From Pseudomonas sp. (GTDB taxonomy: Bacteria; Pseudomonadota; Gammaproteobacteria; Pseudomonadales; Pseudomonadaceae), in NCBI RefSeq assembly GCF_030684895.1, contig NZ_JAUXXP010000048.1, positions 1 through 42,324 of the forward strand: a stretch of 42,324 nucleotides of DNA. Direction: 5' to 3'. Numbering within the stretch: position 1 is the stretch's first letter; each line of letters opens with the position of its first letter. The notes under the pieces were generated by a model, which worked only from the letters and a program-made list of their open reading frames with translations, made no database searches and was not told the origin of the DNA. A program made the translations under genes and the position numbers. Of this stretch, positions 34,520-42,324 are shown one piece after another.

Positions 34520-36187
34520 TTATTGGGCCAACTTCTTGTAACGCACGCGGTGCGGCTGCGCGGCAGCATCGCCCAGGCGCTTCTTACGGTCGGCTTCGTA
34601 CTCGGTGTAGTTGCCTTCGAAGAACTCGATATGCGAGTCATCTTCGTACGCCAGGATGTGGGTCGCCACGCGATCGAGGAACCAGCGATCGTGAGAGATC
34701 ACAATGGCGGCGCCCGGGAAGTCGAGCAACGCTTCTTCCAGCGAACGCAGGGTTTCCACGTCGAGGTCGTTGGACGGTTCGTCCAGCAGCAGCACGTTGG
34801 CGCCCTCTTTCAGGGTCAGCGCCAGGTGCAGACGGCCACGCTCACCACCGGAGAGGTCCTTGACGAATTTCTGCTGATCACCGCCCTTGAAGTTGAAGCG
34901 CCCGACGTAGGTGCGCGACGGCACTTCATAGTTGCCGATCTTGATCATGTCGGAACCGCCAGACACGGCTTCCCACACGCTCTTGCTGCCGTCGAGGTCG
35001 TCGCGGCTCTGGTCAACGCAGGCCAACTGCACGGTTTCACCGATCTCGATGCTGCCCGAGTCCGGCTGTTCCTTGCCCATCAGCATGCGGAACAGGGTCG
35101 ACTTACCGGCACCGTTACCGCCGATCACGCCAACGATGGCGCCCTTAGGCATGCTGAACGACAGGTTGTCGATCAGCGCGCGGTCGCCGTAACCCTTGCT
35201 GACGTTAACGAAGTCGATGACCTTGTCGCCCAGACGCGGACCGACCGGGATATAAATCTCGTTGGTCTCGCTGCGCTTCTGGAATTCCTGCGACTGCATT
35301 TCCTCGAAACGCTGCAAACGCGCCTTGGACTTCGACTGGCGGGCTTTAGCGCCTTTGCGCACCCACTCCAGCTCTTCCTTCATGGCTTTTTCATGAGCTG
35401 ACTGCTGCTTGGATTCCTGTGCCAGACGATTCGACTTGGCTTCCAACCAACCGGAATAGTTGCCCTCGTACGGAATACCGGCGCCGCGGTCGAGCTCGAG
35501 AATCCAGCCGGCGACGTTATCCAGGAAGTAACGGTCGTGGGTGATCGCGACCACGGTGCCCGGGAAATCGTGGAGGAAATGCTCCAGCCAGGCTACCGAA
35601 TCGGCGTCCAGGTGGTTGGTTGGCTCGTCGAGCAGCAGCATATCGGGGGCCGACAGTAGCAGGCGGCACAGGGCCACTCGGCGCTTCTCACCGCCGGAGA
35701 GCACGGCAACCTTGGCATCCCAGGCTGGCAGGCGCAGCGCGTCGGCGGCGACTTCCAGCTGACGCTCAAGGTTGTGGCCGTCGCTGGTTTGCAGAATGGC
35801 TTCCAGCTTGGCCTGCTCGGCGGCCAGTTTGTCGAAGTCGGCGTCCGGCTCAGCGTACGCGGCGTAAACCTGATCCAGACGCGCCTGGGCATCCTTGATC
35901 TGGCTTACAGCCTCTTCCACCACTTCACGCACGGTCTTGCTCGGGTCGAGCTGTGGTTCCTGTGGCAGGTAACCGATATTCAGCTCTGGCATCGGCCGCG
36001 CTTCGCCATTGAACTCGGTATCGACGCCGGCCATGATCTTCAGCAGGGTGGATTTACCCGAGCCGTTAAGGCCGAGTACGCCGATCTTGGCGCCTGGGAA
36101 GAACGACAGGGAGATGTTTTTCAGGATTTCCCGCTTCGGCGGTACGACTTTGCCGAGCCGATGCATGGTGTAAACGTATTGAGCCAT
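34520..36187 (-). CDS. ettA: EttA, energy-dependent translational throttle ABC-F protein
   Basis: A 555-residue ABC-F ATPase that binds the ribosomal E site and gates entry into elongation according to the ATP/ADP ratio. ABC domain 1 has Walker A GLNGSGKST (39-47), signature LSGGEKRRV and DEPTNHLD; domain 2 has GGNGAGKST, LSGGERGRL and DEPSNDLD. The linker (KSNRLAQESKQQSAHEKAMKE... RKGAKARQSKSKARL) and arm are typical of EttA. The start is ATG 36187 (MAQYVYTMHRLGKVVPPKREI); the frame stays open far upstream but that sequence is not protein-like. It corresponds to PA4595. Confidence 0.96.
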   Translation of the reverse strand: MAQYVYTMHRLGKVVPPKREILKNISLSFFPGAKIGVLGLNGSGKSTLLKIMAGVDTEFNGEARPMPELNIGYLPQEPQLDPSKTVREVVEEAVSQIKDAQARLDQVYAAYAEPDADFDKLAAEQAKLEAILQTSDGHNLERQLEVAADALRLPAWDAKVAVLSGGEKRRVALCRLLLSAPDMLLLDEPTNHLDADSVAWLEHFLHDFPGTVVAITHDRYFLDNVAGWILELDRGAGIPYEGNYSGWLEAKSNRLAQESKQQSAHEKAMKEELEWVRKGAKARQSKSKARLQRFEEMQSQEFQKRSETNEIYIPVGPRLGDKVIDFVNVSKGYGDRALIDNLSFSMPKGAIVGVIGGNGAGKSTLFRMLMGKEQPDSGSIEIGETVQLACVDQSRDDLDGSKSVWEAVSGGSDMIKIGNYEVPSRTYVGRFNFKGGDQQKFVKDLSGGERGRLHLALTLKEGANVLLLDEPSNDLDVETLRSLEEALLDFPGAAIVISHDRWFLDRVATHILAYEDDSHIEFFEGNYTEYEADRKKRLGDAAAQPHRVRYKKLAQ

Positions 36188-36288
36188 GATGACCTTGGTT
36201 CTGGGTTGAAACGAAAGAGAAGCCGCCAACTGATGCGTGCAGCCTGAGGCTACACGGCGGGGACGGAGCCGCCAGGCGCTACCTGCGC

Positions 36289-36361
36289 AGCGTCGTTTGC
36301 ATACAGTCACGCGCGCGTGCGGCAAAGCTACCGGAATGCGCCGAGCAGGGCAAACGACGCT
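36289..36361. repeat. 12-bp inverted repeat and palindrome in the ettA-morA intergenic region
   Basis: AGCGTCGTTTGC (36289-36300) and GCAAACGACGCT (36350-36361) are perfect reverse complements 49 bases apart. Between them is the 12-base palindrome CACGCGCGCGTG (36308-36319). The gap (36188-36481, 294 bases) is otherwise without a gene. Confidence 0.65.
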
Positions 36362-36481
36362 CGTCGGCAGCGCTGGCACTTTGCCACGGTTATGGCATGC
36401 TAGCCGCCCCCTGCCTGCCGGCCGTTCTGCGCACCCGCCAGGGACCAGCCCATCGCCGCCCAGCCCCCAGGATGTAAGTCT

Positions 36482-39400
36482 TTGCCAACAGTCACGCCCC
36501 CAACCACACCGCGTACACCCGGCGCTCCGCCGGCTGAGACGATGCGTGGGCCGACGCGTGGCGCTCTGGTGGTGCTGGTGCTGAGCATGCTGGTGCTGCT
36601 GCTTTGGCAACTGCGTCAGGAATCCCAGCAACTGCTCGACAACCAGCGCCAGCTGGGCCTGGCCTACAGCTCGCAGCTGGCCAATCACCTGGGCCTGAAC
36701 ATGGAGCTTAAGGCCAGCGCCGGCCAGGCCCTGCTGCAACCCCATGTGTTGCCACCGAGTCATTCCGATGAAATGGAAGAGCTGCTGCACACCCTGCGCG
36801 GCGTGTTCCCAACCTTGCGCGGCCTGGCCTGGCTGAATGGCCAAGGTCGGATCATCGCCGACAGCCATGCGCCCACCGAAGATGCGCTGTACCTGGCCGA
36901 GCTGCTGCAGCGCGGCGGTGGCGAAAGCTTCTTCTACACCTTCAGCGCTAACGACCATGGGCGCATCTACCTGCTGCTGCGGCATAACCCCGACAGCGCC
37001 GCCAGCGGTTACTGGGTGTTGCGCCTGACCAATCAGGCGCTGACCAGCTGGCTGCAGGAGCATCATCAAAGCCCGCACCAGTGGCTGCTGGAAGACCGCA
37101 ATGCGCAACGCGTGATTGCCAGCAACGCGATCCAGGGCGCCAACAGCTCAGCGGTGGCACCGCCGGTCACCGCCGAGAACCTCGACCAGAGCATGCTGGA
37201 AACCCCGCTCAAGGGCAGCGACTGGCAGCTGCGTGCACTGTTCAACGAGCGCAAGGTGCGCGCCCAGCAACTGCCGCAACAGGCCAGCAAGCTGCTGCTG
37301 TTTATCCTCTGCGCCACCCTCACGCTGCTGGCGTTGTATCGCCTGCTCAATGAACAACGCAGCCTGCATGCCCTGAATACCGCCTCGCGGCGCTCGCTGC
37401 AGCAGGCCGCCAGCGTGCTCGGCGCCATCGAGGAACGTGTGCTGGTCACCGACAACAACGGCCAGCTGCAATACCTCAATCCGCAGGCCGAGGCGATGTT
37501 TGGCCTGAGCAACGACGAGGCGCGCAACTGGCACCTGCTCAAGCTGCTGCCGCGTCTCGACCCGCTGCTGTTGCACGACACGGCCCTGCACAACGACCTC
37601 GGCCCGGACCTGGTGGAAATCCAGCAGAACGGCGTCGCCCACCTCTACGACATCAGCCGCAGCGACTTGAGCGAAGACCACAAGCGCACCGGTTTTGTCT
37701 GGGTACTGCGCGATGTCACCGAAGAACAGCACGCCTCCCATGTGCTGCAAGAAACCCGGCGGCGCTATCAGGACATCTTCGACGGCACCGGCACCGCCCT
37801 CTGCGTGCTCGACCTGGCAGAGCTGCAGCGCTACCTGCACCAGCAGCAACTGCGCGACATGACCAGCCTGCAACGCTGGCTGGACGCCGACCCGCAGCAC
37901 CACAGCGAGCTCTGCCAGCGCCTGCGCCTGACCGAAACCAATCAGGTGGCCCTGCAACTGCTCGGCGTCGACTCCAACCAGCAGGCCTGGCAGCACCTGT
38001 TCAACAACGGCCCACTGCGCCCGGATGGCTTTCGCATGCAGCTGATCAGCGCCCTGCTCAGCGGCAGCGGCCAGCTGGAAATGGAACGCCAGATCCTTAC
38101 CCCGCAAGGCCACGAGCGCCACCTGTGGCTATTGCTGCGCCTGCCAGAAAGCAGCGACGACCTGCAGGCTGTGACCCTCAGCATCAGCGACATCACCAAC
38201 CGCAAACGCATCGAAACCTCACTGATCGAGCGCGAGCGCTTCTGGTCCGATGTGGTCAGCGCGGTGCCCGACACCATCTATGTGCACGACATCGCCGGCA
38301 AGCGAGTGATGTACAGCAACAACCACCTCGGCCCGCAGCTGGGTTACAGCAAGGCGGAAATGCACCAGCTCGGCGAACGCCTGTGGGAGAAAATCCTCCA
38401 TCCCGACGACGTCGAGCTGTACCAGCGCATGCGCAATATCCAGCAGGTGCAGGGCAATGGCCTGCTGATGCAGTTCGAGCTGCGCTGGCGACATCGCGAT
38501 GGCAGTTGGCACTGGTTCGATATCCGCGAGCAGGCCCTGTCGCGCGACGCCAAGGGCCGGGTCAGCCGGCTGATCGGCGTGGCCAAGGACATCACCGAGC
38601 AAATCACCCACAGCGAATCCCTGCGCACCAGCGAACAGCGTTATCGCCTGCTGGCGGAAAGCATCAGCGACGTGATCTTCTCAACCGGCAGCGACCTGCA
38701 ACTCAACTACGTCAGCCCGTCGGTCATGCCGGTGCTCGGCTATGACAGCGAGTGGGCGCTGACCAATGGCTTCCAGAACCTGGCCACCAACCCGCGCCAG
38801 CTGGTTGGCTTCTACGCCCTGCTCGACCGCGTGCGTAACGCTCTGGGCGATCCGCAGCGGCTGGCCGAACTGCGCGCCGAGTTTCTGCCGCAGCTGTTCG
38901 TCTTCGATGCGCTACGCGCCGATGGCCAGAAAATCCCGGTGGAGCTGCGCCTGGTGCCGATGTGGGATGACAGCGGGCGCTTCGAAGGCCTGCTTGGCGT
39001 CGGCCGCGACATCAGCCTGCAGCGCCGCGCGGAGAAAGACCTGCGCATGGCCGCCACGGTATTCGAGCACTCCACGGCGGCGATTCTGGTCACCGATCCG
39101 GCCGGCTATATCGTGCAGGTCAACAATGCCTTCAGCCGGGTCAGCGGCTACAGCTCCAAGCAGATTCTCGACCAGCTGCCGAGCATGCTCACCGCCGACA
39201 CCCAGCAGGCCAGCCACCTGGCCTATGTAATCAAACAGCTCAACCAGCAGGGCAGCTGGGAAGGCGAGGTGTGGCTAAAACGCCGCAGCGGCGAGAAATT
39301 CCCGGCCTGGGTCGGCATCACGGCGGTGCGGGACGATGAAGGCGACCTGGTCAGCTATGTGTGCTTCTTCAGCGACATCAGCGAGCGCAAGGCCAGCGAG

Positions 39401-40729
39401 CAGCGCATCCACCGCCTGGCCTATTACGACGCCCTGACCCAGCTGCCCAACCGCACGCTATTCCAGGACCGCCTGCACAGCGCCTTGCAGCACGGCGCGC
39501 GGCACCAGGAGTGGGTCGTGTTGATGTTCCTCGACCTCGACCGCTTCAAGCCGATCAACGATTCCCTCGGCCACGCGGCGGGCGATCGCATGCTCAAGGA
39601 AGTGGCGGTACGCCTGTGCGCCTGTGTCGACAGTGACGACACCGTGGCGCGCATGGGCGGTGACGAGTTCACCTTGCTGCTGCAATCCCAGGCCCAGCGC
39701 GAAGGCGCGCTGACCCGCGCGATCCATGTCGGCGAGCAGATTCTCGCCAGTCTGGCGCAACCATTTATTCTCGAAGGCCGCGAGTTTTTCGTCACCGCCA
39801 GTATCGGCATCGCCCTCAGCCCGCAGGACGGCAACGAGCTGAGTCAGCTGATGAAGAACGCCGACACGGCGATGTACCACGCCAAGGAGCGCGGCAAAAA
39901 CAACTTCCAGTTCTACCAGGCCGACATGAACGCCAGCGCCCTGCAGCGCCTGGAGCTGGAAAGCGACCTGCGCCACGCCCTCGAACAGGGCGAGTTCAAA
40001 CTGTATTACCAGCCGCAGTTCTCCGGTGACGGCAAACGCCTGACCGGTGCCGAAGCGTTGCTGCGCTGGCAGCACCCGCAGCGCGGCCTGGTACCGCCGA
40101 ATGACTTTATCCCGGTACTCGAAGAGCTGGGCCTGGTGGTGCAGGTCGGCGACTGGGTGCTGCGCGAGTCCTGCCGGCAGTTGGCCGAGTGGCACCAGGC
40201 GAAGATTCGCGTACCGAAGATTTCCGTCAACCTCTCGGCCCGGCAGTTTGCCGAAGGCGATCTGCACGAGCGCATCGCGCAGATTCTTCAGCACAGCGGT
40301 ATCCCCGCCGGCTGCCTGGAGCTGGAGTTGACCGAAAGCATCCTCATGGAAGACGTGGCTAACGCCATGCTGACCCTCAGCAGCCTTAAGAAACTCGGCG
40401 TGTTTATCGCCATCGATGACTTCGGCACCGGCTACAGCTCGCTGAATTACCTCAAGCAGTTCCCCATTGACGTGCTGAAGATCGACCGCAGCTTTGTCGA
40501 CGGCCTGCCCCACGGCGAACAGGACGGGCAGATTGCCCGGGCGATCATCGCCATGGCCCACAGCCTGAACCTCACGGTAATCGCCGAGGGCGTGGAAACC
40601 CTGGCCCAGCTGGATTTCCTGCGCGGCCACGACTGCGACGAAGTGCAGGGCTTCCTGCTCGGCAGGCCGATGCCGGCGCACCAGTTCACTGCGCTGTTCA
40701 CCGGCACTGCGCTGTTTATGCTGAGCTGA
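36482..40729 (+). CDS. morA: MorA, membrane PAS-GGDEF-EAL c-di-GMP enzyme
   Basis: A 1415-residue inner-membrane regulator. A transmembrane helix (about 28-45) and a second one (about 267-290) enclose a sensing region of about 220 residues. About five PAS-like segments follow (starting near 305, 425, 582, 717 and 857). The GGDEF domain (about 975-1140) has intact GGDEF at 1059-1063 (ARMGGDEFTLLL), and the EAL domain (about 1150-1405) intact EAL at 1191-1193 with ELTESILMED and DDFGTGYSSLNYL. Both activities are therefore expected, as known for MorA, which controls motility, biofilm and protease secretion. The RxxD inhibition site is absent. I use TTG 36482 (AGGATG upstream); ATG 36542 is the alternative. 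The gene is upstream of glyA, as PA4601 is of PA4602. Confidence 0.92.
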   Translation: MPTVTPPTTPRTPGAPPAETMRGPTRGALVVLVLSMLVLLLWQLRQESQQLLDNQRQLGLAYSSQLANHLGLNMELKASAGQALLQPHVLPPSHSDEMEELLHTLRGVFPTLRGLAWLNGQGRIIADSHAPTEDALYLAELLQRGGGESFFYTFSANDHGRIYLLLRHNPDSAASGYWVLRLTNQALTSWLQEHHQSPHQWLLEDRNAQRVIASNAIQGANSSAVAPPVTAENLDQSMLETPLKGSDWQLRALFNERKVRAQQLPQQASKLLLFILCATLTLLALYRLLNEQRSLHALNTASRRSLQQAASVLGAIEERVLVTDNNGQLQYLNPQAEAMFGLSNDEARNWHLLKLLPRLDPLLLHDTALHNDLGPDLVEIQQNGVAHLYDISRSDLSEDHKRTGFVWVLRDVTEEQHASHVLQETRRRYQDIFDGTGTALCVLDLAELQRYLHQQQLRDMTSLQRWLDADPQHHSELCQRLRLTETNQVALQLLGVDSNQQAWQHLFNNGPLRPDGFRMQLISALLSGSGQLEMERQILTPQGHERHLWLLLRLPESSDDLQAVTLSISDITNRKRIETSLIERERFWSDVVSAVPDTIYVHDIAGKRVMYSNNHLGPQLGYSKAEMHQLGERLWEKILHPDDVELYQRMRNIQQVQGNGLLMQFELRWRHRDGSWHWFDIREQALSRDAKGRVSRLIGVAKDITEQITHSESLRTSEQRYRLLAESISDVIFSTGSDLQLNYVSPSVMPVLGYDSEWALTNGFQNLATNPRQLVGFYALLDRVRNALGDPQRLAELRAEFLPQLFVFDALRADGQKIPVELRLVPMWDDSGRFEGLLGVGRDISLQRRAEKDLRMAATVFEHSTAAILVTDPAGYIVQVNNAFSRVSGYSSKQILDQLPSMLTADTQQASHLAYVIKQLNQQGSWEGEVWLKRRSGEKFPAWVGITAVRDDEGDLVSYVCFFSDISERKASEQRIHRLAYYDALTQLPNRTLFQDRLHSALQHGARHQEWVVLMFLDLDRFKPINDSLGHAAGDRMLKEVAVRLCACVDSDDTVARMGGDEFTLLLQSQAQREGALTRAIHVGEQILASLAQPFILEGREFFVTASIGIALSPQDGNELSQLMKNADTAMYHAKERGKNNFQFYQADMNASALQRLELESDLRHALEQGEFKLYYQPQFSGDGKRLTGAEALLRWQHPQRGLVPPNDFIPVLEELGLVVQVGDWVLRESCRQLAEWHQAKIRVPKISVNLSARQFAEGDLHERIAQILQHSGIPAGCLELELTESILMEDVANAMLTLSSLKKLGVFIAIDDFGTGYSSLNYLKQFPIDVLKIDRSFVDGLPHGEQDGQIARAIIAMAHSLNLTVIAEGVETLAQLDFLRGHDCDEVQGFLLGRPMPAHQFTALFTGTALFMLS

Positions 40730-40854
40730 ACCGCGCCCGCGCATGAGCCCCGCTTGTCCGCCAGATGACCACGCTTCATATGCCTGTTTAGTACGGATGA
40801 GGTAGAATTCGCCCCCTCTTTCTACCGCCCAGCTGATTTTCTCAGGGGAATGCT

Positions 40855-42108
40855 ATGTTCAGCCGTGATTTGACTATCGCCCGTTATGACGCCGAATTGT
40901 TTGCTGCGATGGAGCAAGAAGCCCAGCGCCAGGAACATCACATCGAGCTGATCGCCTCGGAGAACTACACCAGCCCAGCGGTGATGGAAGCCCAAGGCTC
41001 GGTACTGACCAACAAGTACGCCGAAGGCTACCCAGGCAAGCGTTACTACGGCGGTTGCGAATACGTCGACATCGTCGAGCAGCTGGCCATCGACCGCGCC
41101 AAGGAACTGTTCGGTGCCGACTACGCCAACGTTCAGCCGCACTCCGGCTCGCAAGCCAACAGCGCCGTGTACTTGGCCCTGCTGGAAACCGGTGACACCG
41201 TACTGGGCATGAGCCTGGCCCACGGCGGCCACCTGACCCACGGCGCCAGCGTCAGCTTCTCCGGCAAGATGTACAACGCCGTGCAGTACGGCATCACCGA
41301 TGCCGGCCTGATCGACTACGACGAAGTTGAGCGCCTGGCCGTTGAGCACAAGCCGAAGATGATCATCGCCGGCTTCAGCGCCTACTCGCAGGTACTGGAC
41401 TTCCCACGCTTCCGCGCCATCGCGGACAAAGTTGGCGCGTACCTGTTCGTCGACATGGCTCACGTAGCCGGCCTGGTTGCTGCTGGCGTGTACCCGAACC
41501 CGGTGCCGTTCGCCGACGTGGTCACCACCACCACCCATAAAACCCTGCGCGGCCCGCGTGGTGGCCTGATCCTCGCTCGTGCCAACGAAGCGCTGGAGAA
41601 GAAATTCAACTCCGCGGTATTCCCAGGCGGCCAAGGCGGCCCACTGGAGCATGTTATCGCCGCCAAGGCCGTGTGCTTCAAGGAAGCCCTGCAACCTGAG
41701 TTCAAGACCTACCAGCAGCAAGTGATCAAGAACGCTCAGGCCATGGCCAGCGTGTTTATTGAGAACGGCTACGACGTAGTTTCTGGCGGTACCGAGAACC
41801 ACCTTTTCCTGCTCTCGCTGATCAAGCAAGACATCACCGGTAAAGATGCCGACGCCGCCCTGGGTCGCGCTTTTATCACCGTGAACAAGAACAGCGTACC
41901 GAACGATCCACGTTCGCCATTCGTCACCTCCGGCCTGCGTATCGGCACCCCAGCCGTAACCACTCGCGGCTTCAAGGAAGACGAGTGCCGCGCACTGGCT
42001 GGCTGGATCTGCGAGATCCTCGCCAACCTGGGCGACGACGCGGTTGAAGCGCGCGTGCGCGAGCAAGTCAAAGCGGTGTGCGCCAAGTTCCCGGTTTACG
42101 GCAACTGA
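40855..42108 (+). CDS. glyA: GlyA, serine hydroxymethyltransferase
   Basis: A 417-residue PLP enzyme that interconverts serine plus tetrahydrofolate with glycine plus 5,10-methylene-THF. The PLP lysine is K229 in [14 protein letters not shown], the same number as in E. coli. The N-terminus ([36 protein letters not shown]) and [13 protein letters not shown] are also diagnostic. AGGGGA precedes ATG 40855. A -10-like TAGAAT is at 40803-40808 but no clear -35 was found. The Pseudomonas glyA at this site (PA4602) is one of several glyA paralogues. The gene is monocistronic, followed by a terminator. Confidence 0.96.
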   Translation: MFSRDLTIARYDAELFAAMEQEAQRQEHHIELIASENYTSPAVMEAQGSVLTNKYAEGYPGKRYYGGCEYVDIVEQLAIDRAKELFGADYANVQPHSGSQANSAVYLALLETGDTVLGMSLAHGGHLTHGASVSFSGKMYNAVQYGITDAGLIDYDEVERLAVEHKPKMIIAGFSAYSQVLDFPRFRAIADKVGAYLFVDMAHVAGLVAAGVYPNPVPFADVVTTTTHKTLRGPRGGLILARANEALEKKFNSAVFPGGQGGPLEHVIAAKAVCFKEALQPEFKTYQQQVIKNAQAMASVFIENGYDVVSGGTENHLFLLSLIKQDITGKDADAALGRAFITVNKNSVPNDPRSPFVTSGLRIGTPAVTTRGFKEDECRALAGWICEILANLGDDAVEARVREQVKAVCAKFPVYGN

Positions 42109-42165
42109 GTCTCTGACCTGCTACTGAAAAGCCCGCCTCTTGGCGTAAGGCTGTTCACATAAGAA

Positions 42166-42204
42166 AAATGCCGCTTCGCCCTGCCAGGGAAGCGGCATTT
42201 CTTT
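42166..42204 (+). terminator. Rho-independent terminator of glyA
   Basis: AAATGCCGCTTC (42166-42177) and GAAGCGGCATTT (42189-42200) form a 12-bp stem with an 11-base loop and a T-rich tail, 57 bases past the glyA stop. Confidence 0.88.
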
Positions 42205-42214
42205 GTGCTCACCA

Positions 42215-42270
42215 CCGTAGGATGGGTGCTAACCCATCAATTGGCTGATGGGTTAGCACCCATCCTACGG
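42215..42270. repeat. Perfect inverted pair of GTAG-headed REP units (GATGGGT family)
   Basis: Arms of 25 bases (42215-42239 and 42246-42270) are exact reverse complements around a six-base loop. Inside each arm, GTAGGATGGGTGCTAACCCA has a stem GATGGGT/ACCCATC after the GTAG head. Nothing recognisable follows to the window end (42271-42324). Confidence 0.9.
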
Positions 42271-42324
42271 CCTGAACCACTGCCAAAGACTTAGAGCGAG
42301 GAAGATTTCAAAGCCCGCCGCTCT

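Noticed and set aside
36188..37108. Open frame extending ettA by 307 codons upstream
   Set aside because: It would overlap morA and the intergenic inverted repeat; the true EttA N-terminus MAQYVYTMHR with a ribosome site starts at 36187.

Overview
The window is chromosomal DNA from a Pseudomonas species in the broad sense. The gene order matches the P. aeruginosa segment running from pilS-pilR to glyA3 (about PA4546 to PA4602, with some genes missing), and the predicted proteins look pseudomonad throughout. Several details (the ISL3 transposase remnant upstream of pilS, an unusually long PilY1, no pilY2, and the types of intergenic repeat) argue against P. aeruginosa itself. All comparisons to known genes are from memory and from motifs visible here; no database search was run.

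Layout. (1) 1-3504: the tail of an ISL3-type transposase, a small membrane/zinc-ribbon protein, then the pilS-pilR two-component system that controls pilin transcription. (2) 3560-12431: thiO on the minus strand, then the minor-pilin genes fimT, fimU, pilV, pilW, pilX, pilY1 and pilE on the plus strand. They prime and decorate the type IV pilus. (3) 12503-18318, minus strand: ribF-ileS-lspA-fkpB-ispH, a housekeeping operon (flavin synthesis, Ile-tRNA charging, lipoprotein processing, prolyl isomerase, isoprenoid synthesis). (4) 18385-24427: murJ, rpsT, creA, proB, obg, rpmA and rplU, covering cell-wall lipid II flipping, ribosomal proteins, proline synthesis and ribosome assembly. (5) 24673-26764: ispB (ubiquinone side chain), a small Fur-boxed iron-responsive gene, and an FKBP-type isomerase. 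(6) 26826-28821, minus strand: a tight three-gene operon, DUF6482 - FeS-type photolyase/cryptochrome - DUF2256, preceded by repeated TATACA/TGTACA half-sites that look like a light-responsive operator. (7) 28963-34435: a YqhA-type membrane protein, a small PA4575-like gene flanked by two identical arrangements of DnaA-box-like sequences, a Lon-like ATP-dependent protease and a CPA2 cation/proton antiporter. (8) 34520-42108: ettA (translation factor), the large c-di-GMP enzyme morA (PAS-GGDEF-EAL), and glyA.

Most of the window is ordinary conserved core genome. The parts most worth attention are: PilY1, whose von Willebrand A domain is split by about three tandem beta-sandwich-like repeats; regulatory-looking DNA upstream of fimU and upstream of the photolyase operon; the paired DnaA-box-like sites; three different GTAG-headed REP families arranged as inverted pairs; and two structured intergenic regions (creA-proB and ettA-morA). 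I saw no tRNA, rRNA, CRISPR array, prophage or complete mobile element.
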